The translations under genes were made by a program, and so were the position numbers. Positions 24,900 to 37,329 of a DNA stretch of 64,000 nt are shown here, piece by piece. Location: contig NZ_WSEL01000003.1 in assembly GCF_009758015.1 (NCBI RefSeq), positions 248,001 through 312,000 on the forward strand, given 5' to 3'. Position 1 is the stretch's first letter. Each line of letters starts with the position of its first letter. A model generated the notes under the pieces. The model did no database searches. It was not told the DNA's origin and saw nothing but the letters and a program-made list of their open reading frames with translations. The DNA is from Ramlibacter pinisoli. Its GTDB lineage: Bacteria; Pseudomonadota; Gammaproteobacteria; Burkholderiales; Burkholderiaceae_C.

Positions 24900-25601
24900 A
24901 TGACCAAGCGACTGTGGTGGGCCCTGTGCCTAGTGGGTGTCGGCGCCGTCGCGCGTGCGCAGGTGCCGTCGCCAGAGCCCGTGTTCGACACCCGGGAGGC
25001 CAACCTCATCGCGGTACTGCGCGAGTCGGCCGGCGCCAACCAGGAGGAGGAGACGCTGCAGCCCTACGGGACGCTGCAGGCGCGGCTGCCGGACGGCAGC
25101 GAGGTCGAGCTGGAAACCAGCTGGTACCGCTACGTCGGGGACATGCATATCCGGCTGGTCTTTGACAGCCGCACGCAGTTGCAGAGCGCCTCGCCCGACG
25201 ATCTCGACCGACTGCGCCTGGATCCGGAGCAGGCCGTGCGGGTGGCCGTGGGCAACTTGCGGCGCACCTATGGCGAGCCCCAGGTGCGGCCCTGGACCGG
25301 CGGGCTGATGCAGGTGAGCGGCCGGGCCGACGACCTGAACAGCAGCTATTTCCTCGACCGCGACTTCTGGTCCGACCTGGAAGCCCGCCACCGCAGCGGG
25401 CTGGTGGTGGCCGTGCCCCAGCGCGGCGGGCTGCTGTACGCCCCCGCGGACGATCCGCACGCGATCACCGCGCTGCGCTTCAGCGCGCCGGCGCTGTATG
25501 CGGCCTCGCGCACCCGCGTGTCGTCGGCCCTCTACCTGTTCAAGGACGGGCACTGGAGCGTGTTCCAGCCCCCGTTGTCCGCCGAGCGGACGGCTCAGTA
25601 G
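24900..25601 (+). CDS. Secreted protein of unknown function
   Basis: 233 residues with a signal peptide (MTKRLWWALCLVGVGAVARA then Q), so probably periplasmic. The mature part is acidic and mixed alpha/beta (DPEQAVRVAVGNLRRTYGEP, RADDLNSSYFLDRDFWSDLEA, DDPHAITALRFSAPALYAAS). It has some resemblance to DUF1444 (YtpQ) proteins, but I am not sure of that. ATG 24900 is chosen because it begins the signal peptide. It overlaps the convergent gspB gene by 7 nt. Confidence 0.7.
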   Translation: MTKRLWWALCLVGVGAVARAQVPSPEPVFDTREANLIAVLRESAGANQEEETLQPYGTLQARLPDGSEVELETSWYRYVGDMHIRLVFDSRTQLQSASPDDLDRLRLDPEQAVRVAVGNLRRTYGEPQVRPWTGGLMQVSGRADDLNSSYFLDRDFWSDLEARHRSGLVVAVPQRGGLLYAPADDPHAITALRFSAPALYAASRTRVSSALYLFKDGHWSVFQPPLSAERTAQ

Positions 25602-26353
25602 CCGACCAGGTAGCGCTGGCCACGCCAGCTCAGCACGGCCTGGTTGGGCCGGATCTGCTCCAGCAGCACGCCCGGGACCGGCTCCGCGCCTTCGTTGAAG
25701 ACCTGCCCGTTCACGATCAGCATCCGCTGCGCCGCGTTCGGCGAGTACACGCCCCCCGTGATGGCCAGCTTGGGGGCGCCGGCGGGTGCCACGGCAGAAG
25801 GCTCCGGGGCCGGCGCGGATGCAGCGGCGACCGGGGCGGCCCCCGCTGTCGGCGCCGAAGCAGCTGCGGCCGCCGGGGCGGCTGGACGCGGGGCGGATGC
25901 GGCGACAGCCGCCGAGGCACGGATCCTTGGCGCCGATGCCTTCCCGGCGGCGGCGGGGACCGGCGCAGGCGTCGCCACGGCGGGCGGCGGAGGCGGCGGT
26001 TCGATGCGGGCGGCCGGAGCGGCAGGCGCGGGCGTTGCGGGTAGCGCCGCAGACGGCGCCGCAGGCGTTGGCACGACGGCTGCAGGGGGCGGCACCACGG
26101 TTGCCGGCACCGGCGGAGTGGTCGTGTTGGCCTGGGCGAGCGGCGGGGCTGGCGGCGCCGGCGGGCGCGCCAGCTGCCATGCGGCCAGTCCGATGGACAC
26201 CAGGCCCACGCCGAGCACTCCCCACAGCTGCGGCGACTTGCCGGCGGCCTCTTCGTCCTCGCCGACGCCGAGCGGGCGATCGTTCAGGCCCGGCAACCGG
26301 CTTCGATCGCGCTGGGCGTCTGCCTTGCGCAGGGCGTCGAGGATGTAGGACAT
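25595..26353 (-). CDS. gspB: General secretion pathway protein GspB
   Basis: 252 residues. The N-terminal MSYILDALRKADAQRDR motif is typical of GspB/ExeB and is followed by one transmembrane helix at about 44-62, a long Pro/Ala linker, and a compact C-terminal domain (LAITGGVYSPNAAQRMLIVNGQVFNEGAEPVPGVLLEQIRPNQAVLSWRGQRYLVGY). In Aeromonas ExeA-ExeB help place the type II secretin through peptidoglycan. It starts 3 nt after gspA. The core type II secretion genes are not in this window. Confidence 0.88.
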   Translation of the reverse strand: MSYILDALRKADAQRDRSRLPGLNDRPLGVGEDEEAAGKSPQLWGVLGVGLVSIGLAAWQLARPPAPPAPPLAQANTTTPPVPATVVPPPAAVVPTPAAPSAALPATPAPAAPAARIEPPPPPPAVATPAPVPAAAGKASAPRIRASAAVAASAPRPAAPAAAAASAPTAGAAPVAAASAPAPEPSAVAPAGAPKLAITGGVYSPNAAQRMLIVNGQVFNEGAEPVPGVLLEQIRPNQAVLSWRGQRYLVGY

Positions 26354-26356
26354 CGG

Positions 26357-28039
26357 TCAGGGCGCCAGCCGCGGCTCATCGACGCGGGCTTGGCGATTGA
26401 GTTGCATGAAGGTCAGCGGCCCCAGCGTGCCGTCGACGGGGAGCCCCTGCTCCAGCTGAAAGCTGCGGATGCGCTGGCGCAGCGGCGCCGCGGCCTTGCC
26501 GCCGGCGGTGTCGACCGGCAGTTGCGCGGCGGCCCAGCGCTGAGCGGCAGGCAGGGTGGTGTCGGCCTCGCGGGGGTCGTAACCGACCGGCGCCTTCCAC
26601 AGGGTCGCCCACTCGCCGTTCCAGCGCGAGGCCAGGGCCGCCAGCGTGACGGTCTGCGCCGTCCCGCCGGCCGACAGGGTCGCCGTCTTGTCCGTCAGGG
26701 CCGTGAGCAAGGCATAGGACGGCGTGCCGCTCTCGCGGTCGAGCGTGACGATGCCGGGCCGGTCCAGCTGGCGGATCAGCGGCAAGGGCGTGCTGCGCGT
26801 GTAGCAGTGCAGGCCCTGCCGCGGCAGCAGCTTGCACGGGTCGCCATCGCCGGCCTCGGCGTTCCAGGCCTTGGCCAGCTCGCGCCATGCCGCGCGTTCG
26901 TCGCGCAGCAAGGTGGGGGGTGCCGCCGAGGCCGGGGCCGCCGGCGCCGCGGCGGTCGGGATGACGCCCGCGCCGGCAGCGGGGGCGGCGGCGACGCTGG
27001 CCGGGGCGCTGGCGGCGGATGTGGCGGCGCTGGCAGCGGGAGCGGCCGGAACGGCAGCGACGGCGGCCGAGGCGGGCCGGGCCGGCCGGGGCGTGGCGAC
27101 CCCGGCGGCCGGCGCCGGCCCCTCGCCCAGCAACCGCGCTAGGACCACCAGCGCGGCCCCGGCGGCAATCCCCAGGCCCAGGACGAAGGCGGGACGCGGC
27201 CAGGCGCCGGGACGCGCATGCTCGGGCGCACCGAAGACCTCGCGCGCCGCCTGCCGCACGATGGCGGGGGTGACGGCCGCCTCGCTGCGCGCATAGGCGC
27301 CGAGCAGCGCGCGGTCGCACAGCAGGTTGATGCGCCGTGGCACGCCCCCTGTGAGCCGGTGCACCAGGGCCAGCGCGCGGCGCTCGAATGGCAGGGCGCG
27401 CGACAGGCCCGCGACCTCCAGCCGGTGGCGGACGTAGCGGACGGTCTCTTCGCGCGTCAGCGCGTCGAGGTGGTAGCGGGCGATGACGCGCTGCGCGAGC
27501 TGCTCCAGTTCGGGCCGGGCCAGCAGGCCGCGCAGCTCGGGCTGGCCGATCAGGATGATCTGCAGCAGCTTGCGCTCGTTGGTCTCGAGGTTGGTCAGCA
27601 GCCGCAGCTGCTCCAGCACGTCGGCCGACAGGTTCTGCGCCTCGTCGATGACCAGCACGCTGTTGCGGCCGGCGGCATGCGCCTGCAGCAGGTAGGCGTT
27701 GAGCGGGTCGAGCCAATCCTTGGCGGTGGCGCCTTCCTGGCGTGGAACGGCGATGTGGAACTCCTCGCACACCGACTGCAGCAGTTCCAGGGCGGTGAGC
27801 TTGGGATTGAAGATGTACGCGACGTCGGTCGCGGGCGGGATCTGCTCCAGGAAGCAGCGGCACACCGTGGTCTTGCCGGTGCCGATCTCGCCCGTCAGCA
27901 GGACGAACCCGCCGCCCCCGCCCACCCCGTACAGCAGGTGCGCCAGCGCCTCCCGGTGACGCTCGCTCATGTAGAGATAGCGTGGGTCCGGCGCGATGGA
28001 GAAGGGCTCCTGGGACAACCCGAAGTACGGCGCGTACAT
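26357..28039 (-). CDS. gspA: General secretion pathway protein GspA (AAA ATPase with peptidoglycan-binding domain)
   Basis: 560 residues. The AAA domain (about 1-265) has the family start MYAPYFGLSQEPFSIAPDP, Walker A GEIGTGKT and Walker B VLVIDEAQNL. Then come one transmembrane helix (about 285-305), a Pro/Ala-rich linker, and a periplasmic region ending in a PG_binding_1 fold (RIRSFQLEQGLPVDGTLGPLTFMQLN). It partners GspB in secretin assembly. ATG 28039 is the family start; the frame stays open far upstream but reads antisense to the MFS gene there. Confidence 0.9.
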   Translation of the reverse strand: MYAPYFGLSQEPFSIAPDPRYLYMSERHREALAHLLYGVGGGGGFVLLTGEIGTGKTTVCRCFLEQIPPATDVAYIFNPKLTALELLQSVCEEFHIAVPRQEGATAKDWLDPLNAYLLQAHAAGRNSVLVIDEAQNLSADVLEQLRLLTNLETNERKLLQIILIGQPELRGLLARPELEQLAQRVIARYHLDALTREETVRYVRHRLEVAGLSRALPFERRALALVHRLTGGVPRRINLLCDRALLGAYARSEAAVTPAIVRQAAREVFGAPEHARPGAWPRPAFVLGLGIAAGAALVVLARLLGEGPAPAAGVATPRPARPASAAVAAVPAAPAASAATSAASAPASVAAAPAAGAGVIPTAAAPAAPASAAPPTLLRDERAAWRELAKAWNAEAGDGDPCKLLPRQGLHCYTRSTPLPLIRQLDRPGIVTLDRESGTPSYALLTALTDKTATLSAGGTAQTVTLAALASRWNGEWATLWKAPVGYDPREADTTLPAAQRWAAAQLPVDTAGGKAAAPLRQRIRSFQLEQGLPVDGTLGPLTFMQLNRQARVDEPRLAP

Positions 28040-28089
28040 GGGCCGAGGATACCGCTGACCCTTGCCCCTGCGGGCGGGCCGGGGCGGTG

Positions 28090-29325
28090 TCAGGCCGCGA
28101 ACGGCTGCGCGCGGCGTGCCCTGCGCACGTTGAAGGCGCTGGTGATCAGCAGCAATTGGACGGCCACCAGGCCCAGCCACACGGCGCCGTAGTGGCCGCG
28201 GTCCATCAGTTGCCCGAACAGCAGCGGCGCCACCGCCTGGCCGATGTCCAGCCCCGAATAGACGATGCCGTACACCCGGCCGCTGGCGTTGGCCGGCGTG
28301 GAGCGCTTGACCAGCAGGTCCCGCGAGGGCCCGGCGATGCCGCTCGCGAATCCCATCACGCCGAACAAGGCGGGCACCAGCAGCGCCGGCACCGGCGCGA
28401 GGGCGACCGTCAGGGCCACCGCGGCAGCCACCCCGAATCCCACGGCCACCACCTTTTCGCAGCGCGATGGGTCGGCGGCGAGGAAGCCGCCCAGGGCCAT
28501 GCCGCCGGCGCTGCAGACCATGTACACGGTCAGGCACATGGCGACCAGGGCCATCGGCACGTCGTGCAGGTGGCGCGCCGCCTCCGGCGCGAAGGCCTGC
28601 ACCACGCTCAGCACCATGGCGTAGACGAAGAAGAACGCGAAGCACATCCAGACGGCGGGCACGCGCAGGAAATCGAACGTGGCCGCGCCGGACGCCGCAG
28701 CGGCGTTCGAAGGCCGCGCCTTGGGTAGGGCCAGTTGCTCGCGGTTCAGCCACAGCACGAGCAGCACCGCCCAGGCGAGTGCGCCGGCAGCCGCCAAGGC
28801 GGCGCGCCAAGAGAACGCGAGGGCGATCGGCACCAGCAGCGCCGGCGCGAGCGCCCAGCCCAGGCTGCCGGTGATGCCGTGGACGCTGTAGGCATGGCCG
28901 AGCCGGGACGCGCTGACCTTGCGATTGAGCAGCGTGTAGTCGACGGGGTGGAACACGCCATTGCCGATGCCCGCGACCAGCGAGCACGCCGCCATCGTCC
29001 AGTAGCCCGTGCTCAGCGAGAACCCGAAGGCCGCCAGGCCCACCAGCGCCAAGCCGGCGAACAGCACCGGGCGCGGCCCGTGGCGGTCGACCAGGAAGCC
29101 CGAGGCGGCCTGCACGGCGCACGAGACGACGAAGAAGATCGTCATCAGGAATCCCAGCTGCGTGTAGCTGGCGTGCAGCGCGTCCTTCAGCCACGGGAAC
29201 AGCGGCGCCAGCAGCAGCTGGCTGAAGTGGCTGATGAGGTGCGCCAGTCCCACCAGGCCGATCACCTGCGCATCCTGGCGCAGGGGGACGGACGGCGGGA
29301 CGGCATAGGCGGCGAGGCTGGACAT
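28090..29325 (-). CDS. MFS transporter (fosmidomycin-resistance-like)
   Basis: 411-residue inner-membrane protein with about 12 helices. The loop 2-3 motif GFLVDRHGPRPVLFAG is the standard MFS signature, and GIGNGVFHPVDYTLLNRKV is reminiscent of the Fsr branch. It is probably a drug or metabolite exporter. It is divergent from an AraC regulator across an 82-bp gap with an inverted repeat, so that protein may control it. Confidence 0.86.
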   Translation of the reverse strand: MSSLAAYAVPPSVPLRQDAQVIGLVGLAHLISHFSQLLLAPLFPWLKDALHASYTQLGFLMTIFFVVSCAVQAASGFLVDRHGPRPVLFAGLALVGLAAFGFSLSTGYWTMAACSLVAGIGNGVFHPVDYTLLNRKVSASRLGHAYSVHGITGSLGWALAPALLVPIALAFSWRAALAAAGALAWAVLLVLWLNREQLALPKARPSNAAAASGAATFDFLRVPAVWMCFAFFFVYAMVLSVVQAFAPEAARHLHDVPMALVAMCLTVYMVCSAGGMALGGFLAADPSRCEKVVAVGFGVAAAVALTVALAPVPALLVPALFGVMGFASGIAGPSRDLLVKRSTPANASGRVYGIVYSGLDIGQAVAPLLFGQLMDRGHYGAVWLGLVAVQLLLITSAFNVRRARRAQPFAA

Positions 29326-29362
29326 GGACCGATCCTAGCCAGCGGTGCCAAGTTCCGGAATG

Positions 29363-29385
29363 CGACGAATCGCCAGCTTTCGTCG
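29363..29385. promoter_or_regulatory. Inverted repeat between the MFS and AraC genes
   Basis: CGACGAA (29363-29369) and TTCGTCG (29379-29385) form perfect 7-bp arms around a 9-nt spacer in the divergent promoter region. It is a candidate operator for the AraC protein. Confidence 0.4.
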
Positions 29386-29407
29386 GATATCGGCCAGAAT
29401 CGCGGAC

Positions 29408-30238
29408 ATGCCCAGGCGACCTGCCCCGCGTGCCATTCCGGTCGGCGACACGGACGACTTCGAGCCCACCCGGGCCCGGCCGGTGCGGTTGCGCGCGCGC
29501 AGCCTGCCGGCCGACAGCCACTTCGAGCCGCACCGGCACGGCTGGGCGCAGCTGGCGTACTGCTCCAGCGGCGTGCTGCAGGTCTCGGCCCAGCAGGGCG
29601 TGGACCTGTCCGACGAAGTCACCTTCATCGTCCCGCCGTCGCGCGCGGTGTGGATTGAGCCGCGGGCGCGGCACTCGGTGCACGTGCTCGAGCGCGCAGA
29701 GTTCCGGACCCTGTACCTGCATGCCTCGGTCACGCCGGACGGCTGGGACGGCTGCCGGGTGATCCTGGTCTCGCCGCTGCTGCGCGAGTTGATCGGGGCG
29801 CTCGACGCCAGCCCGCCAACGCGTGAACGCGAGCGCCTGCTGGCCGCCATGGTCCTGGACGAGTTGCACCACGCCGACGCGCAGTCGCTGGGCGTGCCGC
29901 TGCCGCCGCCGGACGGCGACAAGCGGCTGCGCGCCCTGTGCGAGGCGGTGCTGCGCGCGCCGGGCCAGCGGGCCAGCCTGGCCGAATGGGCCGCGGACGT
30001 GGGCGCCAGTGAACGAACCTTGGCACGCCTGTTCCAGGCCGAACTCGGCACCGGCTACCAGCAGTGGCGCCAGCAGGCGGTGCTCGCGCACGCGCTGCCG
30101 ATGCTCGCGCGCGGCGTACCCGTCAACCAGGTCGCCGCGGCGACCGGGTACGCCAGCGAGAGCGCCTTCAGCGCCATGTTCAAGACGGCGATGGGGCAAC
30201 CGCCACGGCAGTTCCAGCCGCGCCGGCCTGCCGCATGA
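29408..30238 (+). CDS. AraC-family transcriptional regulator
   Basis: 276 residues. An N-terminal cupin-type sensor (HFEPHRHGWAQLAYCSSGVLQVSAQQG with its His residues) is followed by a C-terminal double helix-turn-helix (LAEWAADVGASERTLARLFQAELGTGYQQWRQQAVLAHALPMLARGVPVNQVAAATGYASESAFSAMFKTAMGQPPRQF). ATG 29408 is chosen as it starts the conserved region after the divergent promoter. It overlaps the next gene by 4 nt (ATGA). Confidence 0.9.
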   Translation: MPRRPAPRAIPVGDTDDFEPTRARPVRLRARSLPADSHFEPHRHGWAQLAYCSSGVLQVSAQQGVDLSDEVTFIVPPSRAVWIEPRARHSVHVLERAEFRTLYLHASVTPDGWDGCRVILVSPLLRELIGALDASPPTRERERLLAAMVLDELHHADAQSLGVPLPPPDGDKRLRALCEAVLRAPGQRASLAEWAADVGASERTLARLFQAELGTGYQQWRQQAVLAHALPMLARGVPVNQVAAATGYASESAFSAMFKTAMGQPPRQFQPRRPAA

Positions 30239-30693
30239 CGCTCAGCGCCGGCCTGCTCCTGTTCCGCCGCACGCCGGCGGCGCTCGAGGTCCTGCTCGCG
30301 CATCCCGGCGGGCCGTACTGGGCCCGCAAGGACCAGGGCGCGTGGACCCTGCCCAAGGGCGAAGTGCAGCCGGGAGAGGAACCGCTCGCCGCCGCCTGCC
30401 GCGAGTTCGCCGAGGAGACCGGCCACGCCCCGGCCGGGCCCTTCATCGCGCTGGGCGAGGTCCGGCAGGCCGGCGGCAAGCGGGTGCAGGCCTGGGCCGT
30501 CGAAGGCAGCTTCGACCCGGCGCAACTGCGCTGCAACCAGTTCGAGATGGAATGGCCCCCGCGTTCGGGCCGGCGGCAATCGTTTCCCGAGATCGACCGT
30601 GTCGGCTGGTTCGGGCCGGCCGAGGCGGCTTCCCGGCTGCTGGCGGGCCAGCGGCCCTTCCTCGAACGCCTGCAGCTGGCGCTGGCCGGGTGA
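30235..30693 (+). CDS. Nudix hydrolase
   Basis: 152 residues carrying a complete Nudix box GEVQPGEEPLAAACREFAEETG (fits GX5EX7REUXEEXGU) at about 43-64. The preceding SAGLLLFRR and WTLPKGE resemble diadenosine-tetraphosphatase or house-cleaning Nudix enzymes. It hydrolyses an X-linked nucleoside diphosphate; substrate unknown. Its ATG overlaps the TGA of the AraC gene. Confidence 0.9.
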   Translation: MTLSAGLLLFRRTPAALEVLLAHPGGPYWARKDQGAWTLPKGEVQPGEEPLAAACREFAEETGHAPAGPFIALGEVRQAGGKRVQAWAVEGSFDPAQLRCNQFEMEWPPRSGRRQSFPEIDRVGWFGPAEAASRLLAGQRPFLERLQLALAG

Positions 30694-30793
30694 CGCCTGT
30701 TGTAAGGACGCATCCTCCGTGCAGCGGCCGTGCCGTTTCGCTTGGGCCCGCATGCAGCCCGCAGCTACACTTTCCGTAGCACCGCCTGAGCCC

Positions 30794-31219
30794 ATGCCGG
30801 ACCTGCCACCCGACCCCAGCCACTACGAGACGCTCGACGTCCGCGCCGACGCCTCGGCCAGCGCGCTGCGGCAGGCATACCGGCGGGCGGCGCAGCACCA
30901 CCACCCCGACCGCAGCGGCGGCGACGCCGGCGCCCAGGCGCGCATGGCACGCATCAACGAGGCCTATGCCGTGCTGTCGCATCCGCAGCGGCGGGCGAGC
31001 TACGACCTGTGGTTGCGCGCCCGCCAGGCCCGCCAGCAGGCCGACGCAGCGGCCCATGCCGCCCGTCCCTCCCGCTTCGCGGCCTCCTGGCCCTGGGGCC
31101 TGGTCGCCGCCACCAGCGCCTTCGCGGTCTTCTCGGTGGGAGCCGTGGTCTACAAGACCAGCTGGGCGGCCTCGGCCATCGCGGCCAAGGCCGCCGCGCC
31201 ACAGGTGGCAGGCCGCTAG
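30794..31219 (+). CDS. J-domain protein with C-terminal membrane helix
   Basis: 141 residues. An N-terminal J domain (YETLDVRADASASALRQAYRRAAQHHHPDRS) has the HPD motif needed to stimulate DnaK ATPase. It lacks Gly/Phe and zinc regions (class C). A hydrophobic helix (WPWGLVAATSAFAVFSVGAVVY) near residues 102-123 suggests membrane anchoring. ATG 30794 is used; about 100 nt separates it from the Nudix gene. Confidence 0.87.
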   Translation: MPDLPPDPSHYETLDVRADASASALRQAYRRAAQHHHPDRSGGDAGAQARMARINEAYAVLSHPQRRASYDLWLRARQARQQADAAAHAARPSRFAASWPWGLVAATSAFAVFSVGAVVYKTSWAASAIAAKAAAPQVAGR

Positions 31220-31232
31220 CCGCCCCGGCGGC

Positions 31233-31481
31233 TCAGGTTCCGAAAAAGCCGCGCGCCAGGTGGCGCGCGAAGCTCTCGGTCCAGCCCGCACCGTCGCTGG
31301 CGTCGTACTGCGCGGCCGCATGCCGGGTGATGACGTGGACCCGCCGCATGGCCGCCCCGTCGTTGTTGGCAGCCTCGAACATCTGGGCCCGGAAGGCCGA
31401 CGGATCGCGGCCGCTCGCGAGGATGGCGTCCTCGAAGGCCTGCGCTTCCGCGGTCGGGATGGGGGTGCGTAGGACCAGCAT
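31233..31481 (-). CDS. Small conserved-looking hypothetical protein
   Basis: 82 residues starting MLVLRTPIPTAEAQAFEDAILASGRDP, soluble and mixed charge, with no signal peptide or known motif recognised. It lies convergently between the J-domain and AcuI-like genes. The 87-nt gap upstream holds no clear promoter. Function unknown; the frame bias matches its neighbours, which supports it being real. Confidence 0.55.
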   Translation of the reverse strand: MLVLRTPIPTAEAQAFEDAILASGRDPSAFRAQMFEAANNDGAAMRRVHVITRHAAAQYDASDGAGWTESFARHLARGFFGT

Positions 31482-31568
31482 GGATGGCGCCTTTCAACCT
31501 CAACGCGGGGGCCGACTACCGCGAGGACAGTGGCGCCCGCCAGCGTGCAACAGGGCGCAACCGCCCTG

Positions 31569-32549
<981 letters not shown>

Positions 32550-32637
32550 GCGGGCGGCTCCTGCTGCGAGGGTCCGCGCCAGGATAGCCAACCTGGCCGG
32601 CGCCTGCCGAAGCCGGCGCCGGAAGCACCCACCCGCG

Positions 32638-35265
<2,628 letters not shown>

Positions 35266-35370
35266 GGGGCGTGGATCTCCGATGGCCTCACAGCTTGCGC
35301 CTTGGCCCCAGCTTTTCAAGGGTCAAACTCCCTCCTCTCGGCCGTGGATGGGCTGACTAGAATGGCACCG

Positions 35371-35949
35371 ATGCAGATCCACCAGCTGTCCGTGACCTAC
35401 CAGGCCGAACAGGACCGTGTGCTGCTGCGCGTGAACAGCACCGGTGGTGACGAGATGCGCCTGTGGCTCACCCGCCGGCTGATGCTGGGCCTGTGGCCCT
35501 TGCTCACGAAGCTGCAGACCGACCAGGTCCTGAAGATGGAGGCCGCCGGCACCGAGCTGGAGCGCGCCGACGAGGAACTGCGCCGCATGCTGGCCGAGTT
35601 CCGCAAGGAAGAACTGCTGCAGCGGGCCGACTTCCAGACGCCCTACGAAGACAAGCCCAACCTGCCGCTCGGCGCCGAACCTCTGCTGGTCACGGACGTC
35701 GACGCCTCGCCCCTACCCAACGGGCGCCTGCGCCTGGGTTTCAACGAGAGGGCCGCAGTGAGCGGCGGCGCCAAGCCGCGCGGCTTCCAGGTCGAACTCG
35801 ATCCCAAGCTGACCCAGGGACTGATGTACCTGCTCGACCAGGCCCTTGCGAATGCACAGTGGCGCGAGGGGTTTGCCGGCACAGTGGTTCCCCCCCTTGA
35901 GGGCGAGACGGCCGACGCGGCCGATGCCCGGCCCCGCTACCTCAACTGA
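35371..35949 (+). CDS. Conserved protein of unknown function
   Basis: 192 residues, soluble, starting MQIHQLSVTYQAEQDRVLLRVNSTGGDEMRLWLTRRLMLGLWPLL. A central helical segment rich in Glu/Arg is followed by a beta-rich part (NGRLRLGFNERAAVSGGAKPRGFQVELDPKLTQGLMYLLDQAL). No catalytic motif recognised. It is divergent from clpB across about 105 bp. An ATG three codons upstream (35362) is possible. It is likely a Burkholderiales-specific family. Confidence 0.75.
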   Translation: MQIHQLSVTYQAEQDRVLLRVNSTGGDEMRLWLTRRLMLGLWPLLTKLQTDQVLKMEAAGTELERADEELRRMLAEFRKEELLQRADFQTPYEDKPNLPLGAEPLLVTDVDASPLPNGRLRLGFNERAAVSGGAKPRGFQVELDPKLTQGLMYLLDQALANAQWREGFAGTVVPPLEGETADAADARPRYLN

Positions 35950-36082
35950 GCCGCCCGTCGTTGCGCGGCACGCAGCGGTTCCTGTCATCGTGGCGGGTCA
36001 ACCGGCAGGGAACGGGGCTCGGCAGGGCACAATCCACGCCATTCACCGACATCCCGTCCCCCACATCCTGTCCCCCCACGCC

Positions 36083-36589
36083 GTGGCCGCACCCAACAGC
36101 ACGACCAGGAACCCGCCGACGAGCCTCTCGCGCCTCTATGCGCGTCCGGGGTTCCTGCTGCGCCGCGCACACCAGATCTCGGCGGCGGTGTTCGAGGAGG
36201 AATGCCGCCCCGTCCAGCTGACGCCGGCCCAGTTCGGGGTGCTGACGGTCCTGCAGGCCAGGCCCGGCATGGGGCAGTCGAGCCTGGCGCGCGCGCTCGG
36301 CTTCGACAAGGTCACCGTGCTGCGGGTGCTGCGCGGGCTCGAGGCCCGGGGGCTGGTCGACCGCCAGGCCGCCGAGGGCAAGCGCAATGTCTCGGTGGTG
36401 CTCACCGACGCCGGCGCGGCCTTGCTGGCCGAGGCGCAGCGCCCGGCCGAACGGGCCTATCGACGCCTGATGGCGCCGCTCGACCGCGCCCAGCAGGAGC
36501 AGTTGCTCGGGCTGCTGCAGTTGCTGACCGGTGAGCTGGAAGACCAGGCCCGGGCAGCGTTCGTGCGCCCGGACGACCTCGCCGCGTGA
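36083..36589 (+). CDS. MarR-family transcriptional regulator
   Basis: About 168 residues with a winged helix-turn-helix: LTPAQFGVLTVLQARPGMGQSSLARALGFDKVTVLRVLRGLEARGLVDRQAAEGKRNVSVVLTDAGAALLAEA. The start is uncertain: GTG 36083 (VAAPNSTT) gives a normal MarR length, and no ATG lies close by. Its stop codon abuts the stop of moaE (convergent, no gap). Target genes are not obvious. Confidence 0.85.
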   Translation: MAAPNSTTRNPPTSLSRLYARPGFLLRRAHQISAAVFEEECRPVQLTPAQFGVLTVLQARPGMGQSSLARALGFDKVTVLRVLRGLEARGLVDRQAAEGKRNVSVVLTDAGAALLAEAQRPAERAYRRLMAPLDRAQQEQLLGLLQLLTGELEDQARAAFVRPDDLAA

Positions 36590-37075
36590 TCAGCCGGCGT
36601 TGCCGGCCGCAATGCCCCAGCGGGCCAGCGCCGCATCGTCGCTGACGCGGGCATCGACCCAACGCTCGCCCTGGGCCGTGCGCTCCTTCTTCCAGAACGG
36701 GGCCTGGGTCTTGAGGTAGTCCATCAGGAACTCGCAGGCCTGGAAACTCTGCCCGCGATGGGCCGAGGTCACGGCCACCAGGACGATCTGCTCGCCCGGC
36801 CGCAACAGGCCGACACGGTGCACCACCCGGGCCGCGAAGATGTCGAAGCGTCGGTGCGCCTCGTCGACCATGGCCTCGATGGCCTTCTCGGTCATGCCGG
36901 GATAGTGCTCGAGCTCCATGTCCAGCACCTCGGACTCGCCCGGCTTGCCGGCAGCGCGCACGGTGCCCACGAAGCTGCACACCGCGCCGACCCGGTGATC
37001 GGCCTCGCGCAAGCGGGCCATCTCCTGCCCGGCGTCGAAATCGGCGGACTGAATGCTCACGCGCGGCAGGGCCAT
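36590..37075 (-). CDS. moaE: Molybdopterin synthase catalytic subunit MoaE
   Basis: 161 residues. It converts cyclic pyranopterin monophosphate to molybdopterin using the MoaD thiocarboxylate. Family features are GAVCSFVGTVR, LELEHYPGMTEKAIEAM-like MELEHYPGMTEKAI, HRVGLLRPGEQIVLVAVTSAHRGQSFQACEFLMDYLKTQAPFWKKE with the catalytic lysines. It starts 2 nt after the moaD stop. Last gene of the mob-moe-moa run. Confidence 0.95.
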   Translation of the reverse strand: MALPRVSIQSADFDAGQEMARLREADHRVGAVCSFVGTVRAAGKPGESEVLDMELEHYPGMTEKAIEAMVDEAHRRFDIFAARVVHRVGLLRPGEQIVLVAVTSAHRGQSFQACEFLMDYLKTQAPFWKKERTAQGERWVDARVSDDAALARWGIAAGNAG

Positions 37076-37077
37076 GA

Positions 37078-37329
37078 TCAGCCTCCGGTCACCGGCGGAA
37101 AGAACGCGACCTCGCAGCCCTCGCGCAGGGCGGTGCCCTCGTCGGCCATGACCTGGTCGAGCGCCATGCGGACCGCCCGGCCGGTGGCCAGTGCCTCGGC
37201 GTAGGGCGCGCCCAGGGCGACCAGTTCGCGGCGCAGGCCGCTGAGGGTGCTGGCGGCTGTGTCGCGCTCCTCGGCGCCACGGCCGACGGACTCGCGCACC
37301 GACGCGAAATAGCGCAGGCGCACCTTCAT
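37078..37329 (-). CDS. moaD: Molybdopterin synthase sulfur-carrier subunit MoaD
   Basis: 83-residue ubiquitin-like sulfur carrier beginning MKVRLRYFASVRE and ending FFPPVTGG. The C-terminal Gly-Gly is the site of thiocarboxylation. Its ATG overlaps the moeA stop (ATGA), implying translational coupling. Confidence 0.95.
   Translation of the reverse strand: MKVRLRYFASVRESVGRGAEERDTAASTLSGLRRELVALGAPYAEALATGRAVRMALDQVMADEGTALREGCEVAFFPPVTGG

Noticed and set aside
26357..30199. A 1280-codon minus-strand reading that would fuse GspA to an upstream protein
   Set aside because: The upstream part is an off-frame shadow of the MFS gene and antisense to the AraC gene. The family start MYAPYFGL at 28039 ends the argument.
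35266..35345. A sigma-32 heat-shock promoter for clpB
   Set aside because: A CTTGAAA-like -35 is present, but no CCCCAT-type -10 is found at the right spacing, so I do not call it.
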